Positions 7,152-11,494 of a stretch of 11,494 nucleotides of DNA are shown piece by piece (within the stretch, counting starts at the first letter, position 1; every line of letters starts with the position of its first letter). A program made the translations under genes and the position numbers. The notes below the pieces were generated by a model, which made no database searches, was not told the DNA's origin, and saw nothing but the letters and a program-made list of their open reading frames with translations. Origin of the DNA: Frankiales bacterium (GTDB lineage: Bacteria; Actinomycetota; Actinomycetes; Mycobacteriales; SCTD01); assembly GCA_025965735.1 (NCBI GenBank), contig JAOPWK010000202.1, positions 1 to 11,494 of the forward strand. Direction: 5' to 3'.

Positions 7152-7798
7152 CGGGACCCCTCGACCTCCGGCAGTACGGCCTGCAGGTCTTCGAGCGCCA
7201 GCGCGCCGGCTCGCCGGACCTGCGGCTGCGCGCCGGTCAGGTCGACGATCGTGGAGGGGACGGCGTCGCCGCTGCTGCCGGACTCCAGGTAGACGGCCAC
7301 GCTGGTGCCGAGCTGCTCCTGCGCCTCCGCGGCCGTCGTGGCCGGCGGCATCCCGGTGCGGTTGGCGCTGCTGACGGCCAGCGGGCCGGTCTCGGCGAGG
7401 ACCGCGAGGGCGACCGGGTGCAGGGGCATCCGCACGGCGACCGTGCCTCGGGTCTCCCCCAGGTCCCAGGCCAGGCTCGGCGCCGCCTTGACGATGACCG
7501 TCAGCGGCCCGGGCCAGAACGCCTCCACCAGGCTCCGCATCGCCGGCGTCACGTGGTCGGCCAGACCGTCGAGGCCGCGCCAGGATCCGACGAGCACCGG
7601 CACCGGCATGTCCCGGCCGCGGCCCTTGGCGGCCAGCAGCCGGTCGACCGCCGGCGGCGAGAACGCGTCGGCCGCGATCCCGTACACCGTGTCGGTCGGC
7701 AGGACGGCCAGGTCGCCGCGGCGCAGTGCGGCGACGGCCTCCTGCACGCCCTCGGCGCTGTCCCGGGTGACGTCGTGGACGATCACGCGGGTGTCCAT
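7148..7798 (-). CDS. tsaC: L-threonylcarbamoyladenylate synthase (TsaC/YrdC/Sua5 family)
   Basis: This enzyme makes threonylcarbamoyl-AMP from threonine, bicarbonate and ATP, the first step of the universal t6A37 modification in ANN-decoding tRNAs. The 216-residue protein consists of the YrdC domain only and lacks the extra C-terminal Sua5 domain. Family hallmarks are RRGDLAVLPTDTVYGIAADAF near the N-terminus, KGRGRDMPVPVLV, FWPGPLTVIV, GTVAVRMP and the SSANRTG nucleotide-site segment, followed by STIVDLTG. The ATG at 7798 lies inside the end of prmC (16-base overlap) with no clear Shine-Dalgarno; a GTG four codons in (7787-7789) is an alternative. The neighbours prmC and prfA make this a translation-quality cluster conserved in actinobacteria. 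Confidence 0.94.
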   Translation of the reverse strand: MDTRVIVHDVTRDSAEGVQEAVAALRRGDLAVLPTDTVYGIAADAFSPPAVDRLLAAKGRGRDMPVPVLVGSWRGLDGLADHVTPAMRSLVEAFWPGPLTVIVKAAPSLAWDLGETRGTVAVRMPLHPVALAVLAETGPLAVSSANRTGMPPATTAAEAQEQLGTSVAVYLESGSSGDAVPSTIVDLTGAQPQVRRAGALALEDLQAVLPEVEGSR

Positions 7799-8651
7799 CG
7801 GGCCGTGACGTAGCGGTCGCGGTCCGCGTAGTCCTTGTGGTCCTGCACCTCGGTCCAGCCGCCGGCCTGCTCGAGCAGCGCGGGCGCGCTCGTGCCCTGG
7901 CGGTCGGAGTGCTCGACCACGAGCAGGCCGCCCGGCTTGAGCAGCCGGCGCGCGGCCTGCTCCACGAGGCGGATGACGTCCAGGCCGTCCTCGCCTGCCC
8001 ACAGGGCGATGCCCGGGTCGTGGTCGACCACCTCCGGGTCGGGGATGTGCGCCTCGGTGGTGGCGACGTACGGGGGGTTGCTGATGACGAGGTCGAGCCG
8101 GCCGTCCAGCTCGGGCAGCGCGTCCTCGGCGGAGCCCAGGTGCAGCTGCACCTCGGGGTCGCCGGCCTTGACGCGGTTCGCGGCGTTGCGGCGGGTCCAG
8201 TCGAGGGCGTCGGCGTCGCGCTCGACGGCGTGCACGACCGCGCCGGGCACCTCGTTCGCGAGCGCGAACGCGATGGTCCCGCTGCCGGTGCACAGGTCGA
8301 CGCAGAGCGGGTTCGCGATGCCCTCACGCTGGAGCGCGTCGACGGCCCACTGCACGACCGACTCGGTCTCCGGCCGCGGCACGAAGACCCCCGGGCCGAC
8401 CTCGAGCTCGATGTAGCGGAAGCCGACGCTGCCCGTGAGGTGCTGCAGCGGGACGCGCTGGGCCCGGCGCCCGACGAGCTCCTCGTAGGCGGTGGCCTGG
8501 TGCTCGTCGAGGTCGTCCACCATGAGCAGGTCGGAGGGCTTCGCGAGCCCGAGCACGTGCACCGCGAGCGCGCGGGCATCGTGCTCGGGGCTGTCCACGC
8601 CGGCCTCGCTCAGCGTGGCAGCGGCGGTGGTGATGGCGGTGCGCAGCGGGG

Positions 8652-8655
<4 letters not shown>
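7783..8655 (-). CDS. prmC: Peptide chain release factor N5-glutamine methyltransferase
   Basis: This enzyme uses S-adenosylmethionine to methylate the glutamine of the GGQ motif in release factors, which speeds peptide release. The 290 residues comprise an N-terminal helical substrate-binding domain (1-80), the FVPRPETE motif (91-98), the SAM-binding loop DLCTGSGTIAF (120-130) and the catalytic NPPY at 193-196. The length is normal. Its substrate RF1 is encoded immediately upstream by prfA, whose stop overlaps this ATG (ATGA). The 3' end overlaps the next gene by 16 bases. The overlaps point to one transcription unit with coupled translation. Confidence 0.96.
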
Positions 8656-9710
<1,055 letters not shown>

Positions 9711-9746
9711 CGGGGCTCCCAAGGGGACAGCAGCGGACATGCGAAC

Positions 9747-9776
9747 GGCGCCCGCCCCCAGCCGGGGACGGGCGCC
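9747..9776 (-). terminator. GC-rich hairpin between rpmE and prfA
   Basis: A 30-base inverted repeat starts 9 bases after the rpmE stop codon. An 8-bp stem (9747-9754 with 9769-9776), one C/A mismatch and a further 4 bp enclose a four-base loop at 9760-9763. There is no U-tract after it on the minus strand. It could be a leaky actinobacterial terminator or a processing/stabilising structure that lets rpmE mRNA exceed prfA mRNA. The pairing is seen directly; the function is inferred. Confidence 0.6.
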
Positions 9777-9785
9777 GCAGGACAG

Positions 9786-9998
9786 CTACTTGGAGCGCTT
9801 GCCGAAGCGCTGCTCGAACTTCGCCACGCGGCCACCGGTGTCGAGGATCTTCTGCTTGCCCGTGTAGAACGGGTGGCACTGCGAGCAGACGTCGGAGCTG
9901 ATCGCGCCGCTCTTCTCGGTGCTCTTCGTCGTGAAGGTGTTGCCGCAGGTGCAGCTCACCGTCGTCTCGACGTACGTGGGGTGGATGTCGGCCTTCAT
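9786..9998 (-). CDS. rpmE: 50S ribosomal protein bL31, zinc-binding form
   Basis: This small protein of the large ribosomal subunit helps bridge the 50S and 30S subunits. The 70-residue sequence begins MKADIHPTY, typical of bL31 type A. It has all four zinc ligands, C16 and C18 (CTC) and C38 and C41 (CSQC), so this is the C+ form that needs zinc rather than the Zur-induced C- form made in zinc starvation. The C-terminus is basic (FEQRFGKRSK). The ATG at 9998 is preceded by GAGAGG about seven bases upstream. A GC hairpin follows the stop. The rho–rpmE–prfA order is standard in actinobacteria, except that an EAL-domain gene sits between rho and rpmE here. Confidence 0.98.
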   Translation of the reverse strand: MKADIHPTYVETTVSCTCGNTFTTKSTEKSGAISSDVCSQCHPFYTGKQKILDTGGRVAKFEQRFGKRSK

Positions 9999-10100
9999 GG
10001 CGGTGCCTCTCGGTCGGGGGAGCCGCCGGGTCCGCCTGTGTGCGGCGGGGAACCGGTGCTCGTGCAGGGACCAGTGTGCCAGAGCGGCGCACTGCCTTCC
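9999..10100 (-). promoter_or_regulatory. rpmE 5' leader, possible promoter and ribosomal-protein leader
   Basis: This 102-base gap lies between the EAL-DICT stop and rpmE. A TGGCACACT sequence (hexamer at 10073-10078, minus strand) could be an extended -10 element, but no clear -35 box is present. Downstream, a hairpin pairs CCGCC with GGCGG around a seven-base loop (10032-10048). It can be lengthened by GGT/ACC pairing across a bulge. The GAGAGG ribosome binding site follows. Predicted autoregulatory leaders upstream of L31 genes, including an actinobacterial type, have been described; whether this is one cannot be decided by eye. Confidence 0.35.
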
Positions 10101-11321
10101 TCAACGCTGCGCGGCGGGCGCGGCTTCCCAGGCGGGCGCGACGTGGCGCAGCAGCGAGCGGCCGGCCTCGACCACGAGGTCGCGGGAGTGCGTGACGACG
10201 TAGTCGTAGCCCTCCTCCGGGTCCGTCCCCACCTGCCGGGAGACCAGCGCGCCGGCGTAGTGCGGCCCGACGACGACGACCGACCACTCCTCGCCGAGGC
10301 GGTGGCCGTCGGGAAGGACGGCGGTACGGACACCTGCACCGACGTGCAGGTCGCCGCCGCTGCGCATCGCCGCCACGAACGACCCGCGGCCGGCCAGCTT
10401 CGTGTACCGCTCGTGCGTGCGGCTGTCGAGCTGCTCGTCGGTCTGGAAGGTGCTGAGCACGACCGGGCCCTCGGACCAGGCGACGGCCTGCTCCTCGAGG
10501 TGGGCGGCCACGCTGAGCAGCTGCGCCTTGGTGGCCCGGCGCACCGGCAGGGCGCTGCGCACGATGCTGAACGGCGTCGGGTCGTCGCGCAGCGCCCATG
10601 AGCGGTGCAGCGGCACGACGCTGTCCACGCTCGGGAGGCTGGCCGGCAGCGGGCCGGGTCGGCCGTACATCCAGCCCTGCCCGAGCGTCGCCCCCAGCGC
10701 CAGCGCCGCCTCGCGCATCGCCTCGTCCTCGACGCCCTCCGCCACGATGGCGGCACCCGTGCGCTCGGCCTGCGCCAGCACCGCGCTCATGATCAGCCCG
10801 ATGTCCGCAGTGGGCCGCTGCTGCACCAGGCGCAGGTCCAGCTTGATCACGTCCGGCTCGAGGAACGGCATCATCGCCAGGCTGCCCGGGTCCTCGCCGA
10901 TGTCGTCCAGCGCGATGCCCCAGGACCGCTGGCGCGCCCAGTCGACCAGCCGCAGCAGCTCGGCCGGGTGCTGCACGACAGCCCGCTCGGTCACCTCGAG
11001 CACGATCCGCAGGCCGCTCGTCGCCGCCTCGACCCGCTCCAGGTGCTCCTCGGGGCAGGTCGCGGGCGTGTCCGGCTCGACGTTGACGAAGAGCGTGAGG
11101 CTGTTGCCCAGGCCGGCGGCCAGTCCGCCCTCCAAGGCAAGGTCGCGCAGCCGCCAGTCGAAGTCGGCGATCCGGCCGGCGTCCCGCGCCTGCTGGAGCA
11201 TCTGCTCCGGCGCCAGCGGTCCGCGGGCGAGCGACTCGTAGCCGACGACGTCGCCGGAGTCGAGGTCCACGACGGTCTGGTACGCGACCGACAGGCCGCT
11301 GCCGTCGAGGAAGTCCGTCAT
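10101..11321 (-). CDS. EAL-domain protein with C-terminal DICT sensory domain (predicted c-di-GMP phosphodiesterase/sensor)
   Basis: This is a predicted cytosolic cyclic-di-GMP protein of 406 residues without signal peptide or membrane span. The EAL domain occupies about 5-230. The signature is YESLARGP (E29), followed by N80, E109 in LEVTE, D139-D140, K160 in IKLD, E195 in AEGVE and Q215 in GQGW, so the metal and catalytic residues appear present. Loop 6, usually DDFGTGYSSL, reads DDIGEDPGSL, which may weaken or alter activity. Residues 240-400 match the DICT domain: TFQ at 291-293, RTHERYTKLA at 301-310, GVR at 330-332 and GEEWSVVVVGPHYAGALVSR at 343-362. The ATG at 11321 was preferred over a GTG at 11372, which lies inside the palindrome. 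The ligand sensed by DICT is unknown. Confidence 0.88.
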   Translation of the reverse strand: MTDFLDGSGLSVAYQTVVDLDSGDVVGYESLARGPLAPEQMLQQARDAGRIADFDWRLRDLALEGGLAAGLGNSLTLFVNVEPDTPATCPEEHLERVEAATSGLRIVLEVTERAVVQHPAELLRLVDWARQRSWGIALDDIGEDPGSLAMMPFLEPDVIKLDLRLVQQRPTADIGLIMSAVLAQAERTGAAIVAEGVEDEAMREAALALGATLGQGWMYGRPGPLPASLPSVDSVVPLHRSWALRDDPTPFSIVRSALPVRRATKAQLLSVAAHLEEQAVAWSEGPVVLSTFQTDEQLDSRTHERYTKLAGRGSFVAAMRSGGDLHVGAGVRTAVLPDGHRLGEEWSVVVVGPHYAGALVSRQVGTDPEEGYDYVVTHSRDLVVEAGRSLLRHVAPAWEAAPAAQR

Positions 11322-11363
11322 GCGCCGCGCCCTACCCGGTCCCGACGCGCCCGCACCCTTCCC

Positions 11364-11436
11364 GTGATCCACAGAAGGATCGGTCCCGTCAGCGCCGCGA
11401 AGCGGCGCCTACGGGACCAGACCTTCTGTGGATCAC
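11364..11436 (-). terminator. 73-nt long nested palindrome after rho
   Basis: A large inverted repeat is centred on base 11400. Perfect 15-bp outer arms (11364-11378 and 11422-11436) are followed by three unpaired positions, an 8-bp stem (11382-11389 with 11411-11418), two mismatches and a 7-bp inner stem (11392-11398 with 11402-11408) closing on a three-base loop. Thirty of 35 positions pair. It starts 13 bases after the rho stop, so a rho terminator or 3'-stabilising hairpin is the simplest reading, although no U-tract follows. The outer arms are visibly less GC-rich than the surroundings, so a small palindromic repeat element is an alternative. Confidence 0.7.
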
Positions 11437-11449
11437 CGAGAGGCAGAGG

Positions 11450-11494
11450 CTAGGCGTCGTCGTCCGCCACGGTGGTCTTCTGGATCTGCATGAG
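11450..11494 (-). CDS. rho: Transcription termination factor Rho, extreme C-terminus (runs off right edge)
   Basis: Only the last 14 codons and a TAG stop lie in the window, reading LMQIQKTTVADDDA. The LMQIQKTT stretch followed by an acidic tail is the kind of ending seen in actinobacterial Rho proteins. The position upstream of rpmE and prfA matches the conserved rho–rpmE–prfA order. Rho is a hexameric RNA helicase that ends transcription of untranslated RNA, but none of its functional motifs fall inside the window. The call therefore rests on a short match plus synteny. Confidence 0.7.
   Translation of the reverse strand, partial: LMQIQKTTVADDDA

Noticed and set aside
9711..9740. Upstream ATG extending RF1 by ten residues
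   Set aside because: It has no ribosome binding site and abuts the hairpin that follows rpmE. The ATG at 9710 has GGGAG at suitable spacing and fits the usual RF1 length.
11322..11372. GTG start at 11372 extending the EAL-DICT protein by 17 residues
   Set aside because: The start codon lies inside the outer arm of the palindrome and the added residues (Gly/Ala/Arg-rich) do not look conserved. The ATG at 11321 places the EAL domain directly at the N-terminus.
11365..11436. Two inverted DnaA-box-like sequences (TGATCCACA, eight of nine to TTATCCACA) in the palindrome arms
   Set aside because: They are one sequence mirrored by the inverted repeat, differ from the usual actinobacterial TTGTCCACA box, and no origin genes or AT-rich unwinding region are nearby.

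Overview
This window is a stretch of core chromosome from a high-GC actinobacterium. The evidence is the strongly GC-rich sequence, frequent GTG/TTG starts, an AtpE protein of the actinobacterial kind, a long delta subunit, and the gene order rho – rpmE – prfA – prmC – tsaC/sua5 – (phosphatase – glyA) – wecA – atpI – atpB-E-F-H-A. That order is familiar from Mycobacterium and Streptomyces. I cannot name a genus from the sequence alone. Every supported gene lies on the minus strand, so transcription runs from the right edge to the left. The long plus-strand open frames are shadows of these genes.

In transcription order, the right edge (11450-11494) holds the last 14 codons of rho. A 73-nt, nearly perfect palindrome (11364-11436) follows. 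Next is an EAL-DICT protein (10101-11321), a predicted cyclic-di-GMP phosphodiesterase or sensor sitting between rho and rpmE. This is the only accessory-looking gene in the window. A 102-nt leader then precedes rpmE (ribosomal protein bL31, zinc-binding form). A GC hairpin follows rpmE, and then come prfA (RF1), prmC (the methyltransferase that modifies RF1), a TsaC/YrdC-type t6A synthesis enzyme and a low-molecular-weight phosphatase, with start/stop overlaps from prfA onward.

The left half begins with glyA, which has its own strong Shine-Dalgarno and a short upstream gap. It is followed by a WecA/MraY-family polyprenol-phosphate sugar-phosphate transferase. Then comes the F-type ATP synthase cluster: atpI (TTG start overlapping the wecA stop), atpZ, atpB (a), atpE (c), atpF (b), atpH (delta, with an internal duplication) and the first 289 codons of atpA (alpha). 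The remaining atp genes would lie beyond the left edge.

The genes form two functional blocks: translation termination and tRNA modification on the right, and energy transduction preceded by envelope and one-carbon metabolism on the left. No intergenic stretch exceeds about 130 bases. I found no tRNA, rRNA, CRISPR, insertion sequence or phage feature, and no clearly new multi-gene system. The items most worth a second look are the EAL-DICT insertion between rho and rpmE, the large palindrome after rho, the AtpH duplication and the rpmE leader.
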